From contig JALHSP010000043.1 of assembly GCA_022865305.1 (NCBI GenBank), positions 1 to 64,000 of the forward strand: a DNA stretch of 64,000 nucleotides, given 5' to 3'. A program made the position numbers and the translations under genes. This DNA is from Bacteroidales bacterium (GTDB lineage: Bacteria > Bacteroidota > Bacteroidia > Bacteroidales > VadinHA17). This document shows positions 34,090-43,722 of this stretch, in pieces. Numbering within the stretch: the stretch's first letter is position 1; the number at the start of each line of letters is the position of its first letter. The notes under the pieces were generated by a model. It saw only the letters and a list, made by a program, of their open reading frames with translations. It searched no databases and was not told the DNA's origin.

Positions 34090-34201
34090 GAAATCCGAAT
34101 GTTTTGAGGGCTATCCTTTAAATATAATGGAGGAGTTTAATATGTTTTGTTAATCAGGAAAGATTATGTAAATTAGACTGTTCGCTGCTATTAATAATCA
34201 T

Positions 34202-34600
34202 ATGATGAAATCACATGTTATCGAGAGAAATATGTTCTATGGAGCCTGCAGAAGCACATTTGACAAAGCACATAGGTTAAGAAGAGACATGACTGAAGCT
34301 GAAAAAATTATGTGGAATGTATTGAAAAACAGATGTTTGTTTAAGGTCAGGTTTCGAAGGCAACACCCGATTGATATTTTTATAGTGGACTTTTACTGTC
34401 ATGAATTAAAGTTGGCAATTGAAATTGATGGAGGGATTCATTTAAATGAAAAAGTTGCTGAATATGATGATGGACGAATCCATGATATTGAAAAGTTTGG
34501 TATTAAAATACTTCGGTTCAAAAACGATCAGGTCTTCAAAAAAAGATATTTTGTTATCAAAGAAATTCTAAAAACTATAACTTCCTTATCTTCAATGTAG
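34202..34600 (+). CDS. DUF559 endonuclease-like protein
   Basis: A 132-residue protein of the DUF559 family, which shares the PD-(D/E)XK-type fold with very-short-patch-repair endonucleases. The core is visible as TEAEKIMWNVLKNRCL, VRFRRQHPIDIFIVDFYCHE, LAIEIDGGIHLNE (acidic residues of the catalytic site) and FGIKILRFKNDQV. Its physiological role has not been established. The gene is solitary and lies between two halves of a repeat element that elsewhere in this window has no gene, with 25 of 27 positions matching between its inner inverted repeats. That makes it a probable cargo gene of a small mobile or REP-like element. Confidence 0.9.
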   Translation: MMKSHVIERNMFYGACRSTFDKAHRLRRDMTEAEKIMWNVLKNRCLFKVRFRRQHPIDIFIVDFYCHELKLAIEIDGGIHLNEKVAEYDDGRIHDIEKFGIKILRFKNDQVFKKRYFVIKEILKTITSLSSM

Positions 34601-34649
34601 TTCCTCAACCCGCTCCCGCAAGCTGAATTATCTAAAATAACCTGATTTA

Positions 34650-34676
34650 AACCCCCCTTTAGGGGGGCAGGAGGGT
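34650..34676. repeat. Composite repeat, right half (downstream of DUF559 gene)
   Basis: This 27-bp G/C palindrome block is an inverted copy (25/27) of 34063-34089 and, in reverse complement, matches 16876-16902 with one difference. It closes the DUF559-bearing element. Confidence 0.72.
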
Positions 34677-34711
34677 AATACTCTTTGTGTAACTAAATAT
34701 TTTCGCAACAA

Positions 34712-34745
34712 TAAAAAAAGCCACCCTCTCAGATGGCTTTTTTAT
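34712..34745 (-). terminator. Intrinsic terminator of PFOR gene
   Basis: On the minus strand the hairpin agcca-tggct (loop tctgagaggg) is flanked by A and T runs and lies 17 bp after the PFOR stop codon. Because it has A-runs on the left and T-runs on the right on both strands it could work bidirectionally. Confidence 0.7.
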
Positions 34746-34761
34746 TGATTATATGACTATT

Positions 34762-37700
34762 TTACTCAGCCTTGGCATTGGCATACTCCATCGTGGCAAG
34801 CCGCTGGTACGACTTGTACCTCCACTTTGAATTCTCCTCGGCAGCTTTGAAAAGTACTTCAGCTTCACCGGGGAAGGATTTGACCAGCGATGTGTACCGC
34901 ACCTCCGAATTCAGGAATCCCTGGAATTTACTCCAGTCGGGCTCTTTTGAATCGAGCGTGAACGGATTCTTACCTTCAATTTCCAGCAGTGGATTATACC
35001 TGTAGAGATGCCAGTAACCGGCTTCTACAGCTGCTTTTTCCTGTGTCTGGGTTTTTCCCATGCCTTCCCTTAATCCATGGTTAATACAGGGAGCATAAGC
35101 AATAATAAGCGATGGTCCCGGAAATGCTTCGGCTTCCTTAATGGCTTTCAGGTACTGGGCATTGCTTGCACCCATAGCAACCTGTGCTACATATACGTAA
35201 CCATAGCTCATTGCCATCTGGCCTAGATCTTTTTTGCGGATCTTCTTGCCTGAAGCAGCGAATTTGGCCACTGCTCCGGCAGGAGTTGCCTTGGATGCCT
35301 GACCGCCGGTATTTGAATAGACTTCTGTATCGAGAACCAGGATATTTACATCTTCACCTGAGGCGATAACATGGTCAAGCCCTCCGTAACCTATATCATA
35401 AGCCCATCCGTCGCCGCCAAATATCCAGTGTGATTTCTTTACAAGATATTGTTTAAGGGTGAGGATCTCTTTTGCTGCTTCCGATTTATCTTTCTCACAT
35501 GCCTCAACAACTTTTGCAGAGGCTGTTCTTGATAGCTCGGCATTATTTTTTTCTTTCAGCCATTCTTCAAAAGCAGCTTTTGTGTCTGCACTTACTGATC
35601 CGCCTGAAACAGCTTCTTTCATCCTTAGGGCAATACGGTCTCTGAGTTTATTTGCTCCAAGCGATAATCCCAATCCATATTCAGCATTGTCTTCAAAAAG
35701 TGAATTTGCCCAGGCCGGTCCGTGACCATTTTTATTATAGGTATAAGGTGTTGAAGGTGCAGATCCGCCATAAATCGACGAACATCCTGTTGCATTTGCT
35801 ACTATCATCCGGTCGCCAAAGAGCTGGGTTATAGCTTTGATATATGGTGTTTCACCGCAGCCTGAACATGCGCCTGAGAATTCAAATAATGGTTGTGAAA
35901 ACTGGCTGTTCTTGACATTCACAAATTTATCAACAATATTATCCTTATAGCCGACCTTCTCATGCATGTAGGTCCAGCGTTCTGCTTCAGCAAGCTGAGT
36001 CCCTAATGGTTTCATGATAAGGGCTTTGTTCTTTGCGGGACATACGTCAGCACAGTTACTACAGCCGGTACAGTCATAAATGCTCACCTGGATTTTGAAC
36101 CTGTATTGCTTCAGAAGACCCGGGATACCCTGGATGGTTTTTGTTCCTTCGGGTGCTTTGGCTGCCTCCTCTTCAGTTAACAGGAACGGTCTTATTGATG
36201 CATGAGGACAAACGTAAGAACACTGGTTACACTGTATACATTCATCAGGCTGCCATTCAGGAACATTTACTGCAATTCCCCGTTTCTCCCAGGCAGTCGT
36301 CCCTGACGGGAAAGTACCATCTTCCCTGCCTTTAAAGGCACTTACAGGAAGGTCATCCCCTTTCATGCGGTTAATCGGTTCAACAACCTCGCGGATAAAT
36401 TCAGGAATATTACGGGTATCTTTCTTCTTTTCAACTTTGATATTCGCCCATTCTGCAGGTATTTCGACCTTCTCAACCTGGCTTCCTTTGTCAACAGCGG
36501 CATAGTTCATGTTTACCACATCCTCGCCTTTTCTTCCGTAGGTCTTATAAATGGCTTTTTTCATCTCTGTTTCGGCCTTCTCATAAGGAATTACATTGGC
36601 CAGCTTAAAGAATGCAGCCTGCATTATGGTATTTGTACGTGTACCCAGACCAAGAAGTTCAGCTATCGCCGTAGCATTGATAATGTAAAAGTTGATCTTG
36701 TTTTCTGCAAGATATTTCTTCATATGGTCGGGGAGGCGCTTCTTTGTTTCTTCTGCATCCCAGATGGAGTTCAGAAGGAATGTTCCTCCCTTCTTAAGTC
36801 CTTTCAGCATATCATATTTTTCGAGATATGATGAAACATGACATGCAAGGAAATCAGGTGTATTGACAAGGTACGGGGAACGGATTGGTTTATCACCAAA
36901 ACGAAGGTGAGAAGTGGTTATACCACCTGATTTTTTGGAGTCGTATGCAAAATATGCCTGGCAATATTTATCAGTCGTGTCTCCGATGATCTTGATCGAG
37001 TTTTTATTTGCACCGACGGTACCATCAGCCCCAAGCCCATAGAATTTTGCTGAATAGGTTCCGGGCTGTGCAACATTTATATCAGGAAGCACTGGAAGTG
37101 AGTTGAAAGTTACATCATCCACGATTCCGACAGTAAACATATGTTTTGGCTCTTTAAGCTTCATATTTTCAAAAACTGAAAGAACCATACTTGGAGTAGT
37201 GTCTTTTGAGCTCAGTCCGTAACGACCGCCAAGAATCACCGGTTTTTCCTGCCTGTCGTAAAACATTTCTTTTAAATCGAGGTACAGGGGTTCTCCTGGT
37301 GAACCTGGCTCCTTGGTCCTGTCAAGTACTGAAATTCTTTTAACAGATTTCGGATAAACATTAAAAAAGTATTTCGAAGAGAAAGGACGATAAAGATGAA
37401 CGGATATCAGTCCGACTTTTTCTCCCTTAGCTCTCAGGTAATCAATGACTTCTTTGGTTGTTTCTGTAATTGAACCCATTGCGACAATGATGTTCTCGGC
37501 ATCGGGGGCACCATAGTATGCAAACGGCTTATATTCTCTTCCGGTAAGCTTCGATATTTCACCCATATATGAATTGACGATGTCAGGAACCGGCGTATAA
37601 AAAGCATTTATAGCTTCTTTGGCCTGGAAGAAAATATCCGGATTCTGGGCAGTACCTCTGGTTACAGGATGTTCAGGATTCAGGGCATTATCACGGAACT

Positions 37701-38307
37701 TTTTAAGAGCGTCCCGGTCGAGAAGCTTTTTGAGATCGTCCATCTCAAGATATTCAATCTTCTGAACTTCGGCTGATGACCTGAAACCATCAAAGAAATG
37801 GAGGAAAGGTATCCTCGATTTAATTGCACTGAGGTGAGCAACACCTGCAAGATCCATTATTTCCTGGACACCGCCGCTGGCCAGCATGGCAAAACCTGTC
37901 TGGCGTGTGGCATAAATATCACTGTGGTCGCCGAAAATAGAAAGAGCATGAGCAGCTACCGTGCGGGCGCTGACATGGAATACACCGGGAAGCAGCTCAG
38001 CGGCAATTTTATACATGTTGGGTATCATGAGCAGCAATCCCTGGGATGCAGTAAATGTCGAACATAAAGCGCCGGCCTGCAATGCTCCGTGCATGGCACC
38101 TGCAGCGCCGCCTTCCGATTGCATCTCGACAACTTTTACCTGTTCCCCGAATATGTTTTTCAGTCCGTTGGCTGACCATTCATCAATGAATTCTGCCATT
38201 GTGGATGATGGTGTAATAGGATATATGGCAGCGACTTCGCTGAACATGTATGCAATGTGTGCTGCGGCCTGGTTGCCGTCGCATGTTATGAATTTTTTTG
38301 TTCCCAT
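34762..38307 (-). CDS. nifJ: Pyruvate:ferredoxin/flavodoxin oxidoreductase, single chain
   Basis: The 1181-residue homodimeric enzyme converts pyruvate and CoA to acetyl-CoA, CO2 and reduced ferredoxin, a central step of anaerobic energy metabolism. Domains in order: pyrimidine-binding part (GNQAAAHIAYMFSEVAAIYPITPSS at the N-terminus), domain II/III with FYGLGADGTVGANKNS, an EKR-like linker, a ferredoxin domain with two 4Fe-4S motifs (CIQCNQCSYVCPHA and CTGCSNCADVCPA), and the TPP-binding domain (CSGCGETPY, ATGCSSIYGG, GGDGWAYDIGYGGLDH). All expected cysteines are present. The gene is monocistronic and ends in a clear hairpin terminator. Confidence 0.97.
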   Translation of the reverse strand: MGTKKFITCDGNQAAAHIAYMFSEVAAIYPITPSSTMAEFIDEWSANGLKNIFGEQVKVVEMQSEGGAAGAMHGALQAGALCSTFTASQGLLLMIPNMYKIAAELLPGVFHVSARTVAAHALSIFGDHSDIYATRQTGFAMLASGGVQEIMDLAGVAHLSAIKSRIPFLHFFDGFRSSAEVQKIEYLEMDDLKKLLDRDALKKFRDNALNPEHPVTRGTAQNPDIFFQAKEAINAFYTPVPDIVNSYMGEISKLTGREYKPFAYYGAPDAENIIVAMGSITETTKEVIDYLRAKGEKVGLISVHLYRPFSSKYFFNVYPKSVKRISVLDRTKEPGSPGEPLYLDLKEMFYDRQEKPVILGGRYGLSSKDTTPSMVLSVFENMKLKEPKHMFTVGIVDDVTFNSLPVLPDINVAQPGTYSAKFYGLGADGTVGANKNSIKIIGDTTDKYCQAYFAYDSKKSGGITTSHLRFGDKPIRSPYLVNTPDFLACHVSSYLEKYDMLKGLKKGGTFLLNSIWDAEETKKRLPDHMKKYLAENKINFYIINATAIAELLGLGTRTNTIMQAAFFKLANVIPYEKAETEMKKAIYKTYGRKGEDVVNMNYAAVDKGSQVEKVEIPAEWANIKVEKKKDTRNIPEFIREVVEPINRMKGDDLPVSAFKGREDGTFPSGTTAWEKRGIAVNVPEWQPDECIQCNQCSYVCPHASIRPFLLTEEEAAKAPEGTKTIQGIPGLLKQYRFKIQVSIYDCTGCSNCADVCPAKNKALIMKPLGTQLAEAERWTYMHEKVGYKDNIVDKFVNVKNSQFSQPLFEFSGACSGCGETPYIKAITQLFGDRMIVANATGCSSIYGGSAPSTPYTYNKNGHGPAWANSLFEDNAEYGLGLSLGANKLRDRIALRMKEAVSGGSVSADTKAAFEEWLKEKNNAELSRTASAKVVEACEKDKSEAAKEILTLKQYLVKKSHWIFGGDGWAYDIGYGGLDHVIASGEDVNILVLDTEVYSNTGGQASKATPAGAVAKFAASGKKIRKKDLGQMAMSYGYVYVAQVAMGASNAQYLKAIKEAEAFPGPSLIIAYAPCINHGLREGMGKTQTQEKAAVEAGYWHLYRYNPLLEIEGKNPFTLDSKEPDWSKFQGFLNSEVRYTSLVKSFPGEAEVLFKAAEENSKWRYKSYQRLATMEYANAKAE

Positions 38308-38378
38308 TGTAATTAATATATAATTGATTAATTGTTATTTTATTAACAGATCATAAATTTATGGAATTTTCAGTTCGG

Positions 38379-40229
38379 TTATCCGCCATTCATTGAAATC
38401 AGGAACTCTTCATTTGATTTGGCCTGCATAAGCCTGTCGCGCAGGAATTCCATTGCTTCAACGGCGTTCATATCAGCAAGATAGTTGCGCAAAACCCAGA
38501 TCTTTTTCATGATATTCTTATTCAGAAGCAGATCCTCACGACGGGTACTGGAAGCCGGGATGTCGATGGAAGGGAATATTCTCCTGTTCGAGAGTTTGCG
38601 GTCGAGCTGCAGTTCCATATTACCTGTTCCTTTGAATTCCTCGAAAATCACATCATCCATTTTAGATCCCGTTTCTGTAAGAGCAGTGGCAAGAATTGTA
38701 AGTGAACCTCCGTCTTCAATATTCCGGGCTGCGCCAAAAAATCTTTTAGGTTTATGAAGTGCATTGGAATCAACCCCGCCCGACAGTACTTTACCTGATG
38801 CGGGTGCTGTTGTATTAAATGCTCTTGCAAGCCTGGTTATTGAATCAAGCAGAATTACCACATCATGTCCGCATTCAACAAGCCTTTTTGCTTTCTCGAG
38901 AACAATATTAGCGACCCTGCAATGCCTTTCAGCAGGTTCATCAAAAGTGGATGCGATAACTTCAGCATTGACATTCCTGGCCATGTCTGTCACCTCTTCA
39001 GGTCTTTCGTCAATGAGCAGGATCATCAGATAAACATCGGGATGATATTTAGCAATGGCATTTGCTATCTCCTGGAGTAAAATGGTCTTTCCGGTTTTTG
39101 GCTGGGCTACAATTAGTCCGCGCTGCCCTTTGCCGATAGGAGTGAACATATCAATCACCCTGACCGACAATGTCCCTTCACCCGGTGTACATAGCGTGAA
39201 TTTCTCGTTGGGAAACAGCGGTGTGAGAAAATCGAAAGGGACCCTGTCCCTGATAAAATCCGGGCTTCTTCCGTTTATCTCATCTACTTTTATAAGAGGA
39301 AAATATTTTTCACCCTCTTTAGGAGGCCGTATGGATCCTTTAATGGTATCACCTGTTTTAAGGCCAAACAGCTTTATTTGTGATTGTGAGACATAAATAT
39401 CATCGGGGGAGTTAAGGTAATTATAATCGGGGGATCTCAAAAAACCATATCCGTCAGGCATTATTTCAAGGACTCCCGTGTTGTAAATTATTCCTTCAAA
39501 TTCATAAGGTTTTTCTTTCTTTTCTTCCTTTACAGGTATGGCTTCGGATATAACCTCACTTACCGGGGGCTCAATAATAATGTCTCCGGAGAATTCATCC
39601 ATAACAGGGCTTGTATCCTCAACGGGAGGTTCATTATTATTCAGAGGGGGTATACTCTCATTCAGAGGGGGAGTGCTCTCTTGCAACGATTCTGATACAG
39701 GTTCGGGGAAGACATTTTCAGGTTTTTCACTCTGTTGTTTTTCATATTTCGTTGACCTGTCTATGATCTCATCGGGCGTCTGATCAATTTTCAAGAAAGG
39801 AGCTTTTCGTTCTTCAGTTACGGGCTCTTCTGTTTTGAAAAGACTGGGTTTCTCTTCATTTTTCTCCTGGCTTATTGCCGGCTCATTCCCTTCATCCTCC
39901 TGATTATCTGGCTTTTTTAGATCGTTAGGAGAAACAGACATTACAGATTCTGCCGGCCGGTTTATAACAGGTTTGATGGTTCTGGGCCTCTTTCCTCTTC
40001 TCAGCACGGAGAATGGTCCCTGTCCGGGCATTTCGTTTGCAGGACGAACAATGTTATTCTCGTTTTTACCGGCAACTTTATCTTCTGTTGCTTCAATTGC
40101 CTGCTGATCGAGGATTTTATATACCAGGTCCTGCTTTTTTAATGATTCAGCTTTTTTGATTTTAAGTTCTTTTGCTATTTCCCTTAATTCTGGAAGCAGC
40201 TTCTTACTTAGCTCAAGAATGTCGTACAT
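38379..40229 (-). CDS. rho: Transcription termination factor Rho with acidic insert
   Basis: Hexameric RNA helicase for factor-dependent termination. The N-terminal Rho_N helix bundle (about 6-48, [20 protein letters not shown]) is followed by about 190 low-complexity acidic and proline-rich residues (with [22 protein letters not shown] repeats), then the cold-shock RNA-binding domain ([19 protein letters not shown]) and the ATPase: Walker [13 protein letters not shown] (about 375), [14 protein letters not shown], and [15 protein letters not shown]. Long disordered inserts between Rho_N and the RNA-binding domain are typical of Bacteroidota Rho and have been linked to phase behaviour in some species. 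It is divergent from rpoD across 355 bp. Confidence 0.95.
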   Translation of the reverse strand: MYDILELSKKLLPELREIAKELKIKKAESLKKQDLVYKILDQQAIEATEDKVAGKNENNIVRPANEMPGQGPFSVLRRGKRPRTIKPVINRPAESVMSVSPNDLKKPDNQEDEGNEPAISQEKNEEKPSLFKTEEPVTEERKAPFLKIDQTPDEIIDRSTKYEKQQSEKPENVFPEPVSESLQESTPPLNESIPPLNNNEPPVEDTSPVMDEFSGDIIIEPPVSEVISEAIPVKEEKKEKPYEFEGIIYNTGVLEIMPDGYGFLRSPDYNYLNSPDDIYVSQSQIKLFGLKTGDTIKGSIRPPKEGEKYFPLIKVDEINGRSPDFIRDRVPFDFLTPLFPNEKFTLCTPGEGTLSVRVIDMFTPIGKGQRGLIVAQPKTGKTILLQEIANAIAKYHPDVYLMILLIDERPEEVTDMARNVNAEVIASTFDEPAERHCRVANIVLEKAKRLVECGHDVVILLDSITRLARAFNTTAPASGKVLSGGVDSNALHKPKRFFGAARNIEDGGSLTILATALTETGSKMDDVIFEEFKGTGNMELQLDRKLSNRRIFPSIDIPASSTRREDLLLNKNIMKKIWVLRNYLADMNAVEAMEFLRDRLMQAKSNEEFLISMNGG

Positions 40230-40584
40230 AATGTATTGATAAAATGGAATTTAAGAGATATTAATGATTTCTTTTAGAAACCAGGTCTAGAATTGATTAT
40301 AAACTTGCTGGATTAAGCAATACTTATCTCACATATCCGAAAACCGGTGCAACAATAAATAAAAATGATTAATTATTTCCTGTCAAATGTTATTAAAATG
40401 CTACGGTAATTTACCAGACTAAATCAATAGTATGATATTCAGTATGAAAAATAACGCTGCAAGATATTTAAAAAAACTCTAATCGGCAAAAAAAAATCAG
40501 AATAATATATTGGAGAACTATATTTTTTTATTAAAATTGTACCTCTTTCCCGTAATTTCTTTGAAAAATAAATAAGGCCTGTAA
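40230..40584. other. Divergent regulatory region between rho and rpoD
   Basis: AT-rich sequence without a gene. It must hold the promoters of both genes. Near rpoD, TTG at 40538 and a TAATTTCTTTG stretch approximate the phylum promoter but neither box is exact, so no site is called. No operator-like palindrome was seen. Confidence 0.5.
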
Positions 40585-41448
40585 ATGCGTCAGTTAAAGA
40601 TTACAAAACAGGTTACTAACCGTGACACCCCATCTCTCGACAAATATCTTCAGGAGATTGGCAGAGTGAACCTTATTTCTCCTGAGGATGAGGTAATTCT
40701 GGCAAGGAAGATAAAATCGGGTGATGCTGACGCTCTGAGAAAACTTGTTAATGCCAACCTGAGGTTTGTAGTATCTGTGGCTAAACAGTATCAGAATCAG
40801 GGAATGAGCCTGCCCGACCTGATAAATGAAGGTAACCTGGGATTGATGAAAGCAGCCCAGCGGTTTGATGAAACAAGAGGTTTTAAATTCATTTCCTATG
40901 CTGTATGGTGGATCCGCCAGGCAATCCTCCAGTCTCTGGCAGAGCAGTCAAGGATTGTGAGGTTACCCGTTAATAAAATCGGTTCGATTAATCGTATCAA
41001 CAGAGCTCTTGCCAGGCTTGAGCAGGAATATGAGCGTGAACCTTCTTCCTCGGAAATTGCCGACATGCTCGAAATGATACCTGAAGACGTTAAGGAAGCC
41101 CTTAAAACAAACGGACGGACTGTCAGCATGGATGCCCCTATAAGCTCTGAAGAGGATAATAATATGTACGATGTCCTCCAGAGCACCGATACACCAAGTC
41201 CTGATAAAAACCTTATTAACGAATCTTTGGCATATGAGATAGAAAGAGCCCTTAATACTCTTTCGCCCCGTGAAGCAAAAGTTCTGAAACTCTATTTTGG
41301 ACTTGGGATGAAGCATCCATTCACACTTGAAGAGATAGGAGAGGAGCTAGGCCTTACCCGCGAACGTGTAAGGCAGATAAAAGAAAAAGCCATAAAGAGA
41401 ATACAGTTTACCACACGGTGCAGAATACTTAAATCTTACCTGGGATAA
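40585..41448 (+). CDS. rpoD: Primary sigma factor (RpoD/SigA, short Bacteroidota type)
   Basis: Housekeeping sigma factor directing recognition of TTTG/TAnnTTTG promoters. At 287 residues it lacks region 1.1, as is usual in this phylum. Region 1.2 ([18 protein letters not shown]), regions 2.1-2.4 ([16 protein letters not shown] and [16 protein letters not shown]), region 3 ([20 protein letters not shown]) and the region 4 helix-turn-helix ([20 protein letters not shown]) are all complete. The N-terminus [19 protein letters not shown] is the standard start. It is followed 35 bp later by rpe in the same direction. Confidence 0.97.
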   Translation: MRQLKITKQVTNRDTPSLDKYLQEIGRVNLISPEDEVILARKIKSGDADALRKLVNANLRFVVSVAKQYQNQGMSLPDLINEGNLGLMKAAQRFDETRGFKFISYAVWWIRQAILQSLAEQSRIVRLPVNKIGSINRINRALARLEQEYEREPSSSEIADMLEMIPEDVKEALKTNGRTVSMDAPISSEEDNNMYDVLQSTDTPSPDKNLINESLAYEIERALNTLSPREAKVLKLYFGLGMKHPFTLEEIGEELGLTRERVRQIKEKAIKRIQFTTRCRILKSYLG

Positions 41449-41483
41449 TTATTTGTTCTTATCTTTATCCAAAATAATCTTAA

Positions 41484-42137
41484 ATGGACCATCTTGTCTC
41501 TCCGTCACTTCTGGCAGCAGATTTTGGAAATCTGGCAAGGGATGTCTCGCTGGTAAATGAAAGCCAGGCTGACTGGATCCATCTTGATATTATGGACGGA
41601 GTCTTTGTTCCGAATATCTCCTTTGGCTTTCCTGTTATTGAACATGTGAAGAAAATTGCCAGAAAACCGCTTGATGTTCATCTTATGATTGTGGATCCTG
41701 ACCGTTATCTCAGCCGTTTCCGTGATGCCGGTGCAGATATTCTGACTGTTCAGTATGAAGCATGTATCCATTTGCAGCGAACAGTGAGTGAGATACATAG
41801 TCTTGGTATGAAAGCAGGTGTTGCAGTTAATCCTCATACTCCGGTTTTACTCCTGAAGAATACCCTCCCGTTCATTGACATGGTTCTTATCATGACCGTC
41901 AATCCCGGTTTCGGCGGACAATCATTTATTATGGAAAGCTATAACAAGATTACTGAACTGAGGAAGATGATAGAGGAAGGCGGTTATAAGGTATTGATTG
42001 AAGTCGATGGAGGCATTGATACAACCAATTCAGGGAAATTAATTGAAACCGGTGTGAATGTTCTGGTTGCAGGACATTCTGTTTTCAGTTCGGAGAATCC
42101 GATGGAGACGATAAAGAGGCTGAAGGATCTGAAGTAA
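41484..42137 (+). CDS. rpe: Ribulose-phosphate 3-epimerase
   Basis: TIM-barrel enzyme of the pentose phosphate pathway interconverting ribulose 5-phosphate and xylulose 5-phosphate. Signature motifs are WIHLDIMDGVFVPNISFG (about 31-48), DVHLMIVDPDRYL, VLIMTVNPGFGGQSFI and IEVDGGIDTTN, which together give the metal and phosphate ligands. The length of 217 is normal. It follows rpoD closely and ends before a G/C-rich hairpin (42146-42206). Confidence 0.95.
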   Translation: MDHLVSPSLLAADFGNLARDVSLVNESQADWIHLDIMDGVFVPNISFGFPVIEHVKKIARKPLDVHLMIVDPDRYLSRFRDAGADILTVQYEACIHLQRTVSEIHSLGMKAGVAVNPHTPVLLLKNTLPFIDMVLIMTVNPGFGGQSFIMESYNKITELRKMIEEGGYKVLIEVDGGIDTTNSGKLIETGVNVLVAGHSVFSSENPMETIKRLKDLK

Positions 42138-42145
42138 TTGCATGT

Positions 42146-42206
42146 ACTCACCCCCTTTCTTTTTCCCCCTCTCTATTTCGTAAAGAGGGGGCGCGGGGGT
42201 GAGTTC
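42146..42206. terminator. Hairpin between convergent rpe and miaA
   Basis: The arms ctcacccccttt and gcgggggtgag enclose an inner stem ccccctct/agaggggg with loop atttcgtaa. It sits between the stops of the two convergent genes and can terminate both; no long T-run is present, and it resembles the other G/C palindromic repeats of this window. Confidence 0.5.
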
Positions 42207-42230
42207 ATGTAATAAAAAGACCGCAAGACA

Positions 42231-43136
42231 TTAAGACATTATCTTACTTTTAATAAAGCCAATAATTTCAGCAATATTATCCGGATTAAACCAAGATATT
42301 TCCCCATCTTTTCCCCACCAGGTCATTTGCCGTTTGGCGAAACGCCGGGTATTGCGTTTTATAAGCTCAATTGCCTTTTCACGGGAGATTTTCCCTTCAA
42401 AAAAATCGAATAACTCTCTGTACCCTACACTGTTCAAAGCATTTAAATGTCTCAATACAAAAAGACTCTTTGCTTCTTCCTCGAGTCCCCGATCAACCAT
42501 ATTTTCAACTCTAAGGTCTATTCTGCGGTATAATTCTTCTCTTGGCCGCTCAAGCCCGATCTTTAATATCTCGAAATCCCTGTCTCTTTTTTGGTTTGTC
42601 AGAAAGGATGAATAGGGACGTCCTGTAGTTTCACATATCTCAAGAGCCCTGATTATCCTCTTTTGATTTCTGAGATCTGTCTTTGCATAATATACCGGAT
42701 CAAGAAGTTTAAGTGAAACTCTTAGGCTCTCAATTCCTTCTTCTCTATATTTGTTTAAATACTTTTGCCGTACAACCGGATCGACATCAGGTATATCGTC
42801 TATCCCGTTGCAAACAGCATCGATGTACATACCTGATCCTCCTGTCATCAGTGCAATCCTGTTTCTTTCAAAAATGTCAGGAAGGATTTTCAGAACATCC
42901 CTTTCATAAATGCTTGCGCTGTAATAATCTTCTATGGAGAGAAAACCGACAAAGTGATGCTTAATTGTATTTAGTTGGTGTTCTGATGGAACTGCAGTTC
43001 CGATTCTCATTTCGCGGAAGAATTGCCTTGAATCAGCCGAAATAATATCACTTCTGAAATGCTGAGCCAGGTCAATAGAAACATCTGTCTTCCCGACGCC
43101 GGTCGGACCAAGAAGAACTATCAGTAAGTTTTTCAT
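42231..43136 (-). CDS. miaA: tRNA dimethylallyltransferase MiaA
   Basis: Enzyme that adds a dimethylallyl group to A37 of tRNAs reading UNN codons. The Walker A motif GPTGVGKTDVSIDLA (about 9-23), the DSRQFFREMRIGTA motif, GGSGMYIDAVCNGI and the C-terminal RRFAKRQMTWWGKD are all family hallmarks. The length of 301 is typical. It is followed on the same strand side by an acidic protein gene upstream (43157) with a 20-bp gap, so the two may be co-transcribed. Confidence 0.96.
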   Translation of the reverse strand: MKNLLIVLLGPTGVGKTDVSIDLAQHFRSDIISADSRQFFREMRIGTAVPSEHQLNTIKHHFVGFLSIEDYYSASIYERDVLKILPDIFERNRIALMTGGSGMYIDAVCNGIDDIPDVDPVVRQKYLNKYREEGIESLRVSLKLLDPVYYAKTDLRNQKRIIRALEICETTGRPYSSFLTNQKRDRDFEILKIGLERPREELYRRIDLRVENMVDRGLEEEAKSLFVLRHLNALNSVGYRELFDFFEGKISREKAIELIKRNTRRFAKRQMTWWGKDGEISWFNPDNIAEIIGFIKSKIMS

Positions 43137-43156
43137 TGTAAATTACCCGGCAAAGA

Positions 43157-43714
43157 CTATTCTTCTTCTTCGTTCAGGGTATCTTCATTTTCGAAATCGG
43201 GAAGAGGTTCCTCATCATCAGTATTAAGGAAGAGATCGTCAACTTCAGGTTCATCCTCATCCTCATCGTCATCTGAAACGACTATATTATTATATAATTT
43301 CCGTGAACTGCTTCCGAAGACAACCTGCTTAGGAGGTATCCCTTTCGAATTAGTGCAGTTGGGATATTCCCGCCCGTCAATCTCTTTAGATTCACCGGTA
43401 TATTCAACGAACAGGCCTCTGTCGTTGAAAAAGTCAAAAACATATAGTAATTTCTGATTCTTGCGGAAAATAATATCCTCAAGTACAGCCACCTCCATCG
43501 TGGAAGAACCTGTACCCATATCAAACAGGGTAAATTCTTCCTCTTTCTCCCAATTGTCAGTGGCCAGGTAAAAAGAGGCCATCTGCGACTTATCAAATTC
43601 CAGCTCGTCCTGAATAATGTTATGAAAATCCATTAAAGTCTGCGAATCAAGGAATTCGAATTCTCTCACAAACGACTCATCCTCATCCGATAATACTACA
43701 AATTTGTATACCAT
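43157..43714 (-). CDS. IS1096-passenger TnpR-like acidic protein
   Basis: This 185-residue protein resembles the family named after plasmid pRiA4b ORF-3 / IS1096 passenger TnpR, which is a chromosomal gene in most Bacteroidota. The folded part (1-140) has MVYKFVVLSDEDESFVREF, DNWEKEEEFTLFDM, LYVFDFFNDRGLFVEYTG and YPNCTNSKGIPPKQ. The C-terminus is extremely acidic (DDDEDEDEPEVDD onward), likely disordered. The function is unknown. It lies between acyl-CoA reductase (8 bp upstream) and miaA, suggesting one transcript. Confidence 0.8.
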   Translation of the reverse strand: MVYKFVVLSDEDESFVREFEFLDSQTLMDFHNIIQDELEFDKSQMASFYLATDNWEKEEEFTLFDMGTGSSTMEVAVLEDIIFRKNQKLLYVFDFFNDRGLFVEYTGESKEIDGREYPNCTNSKGIPPKQVVFGSSSRKLYNNIVVSDDDEDEDEPEVDDLFLNTDDEEPLPDFENEDTLNEEEE

Positions 43715-43722
43715 AACATGTC

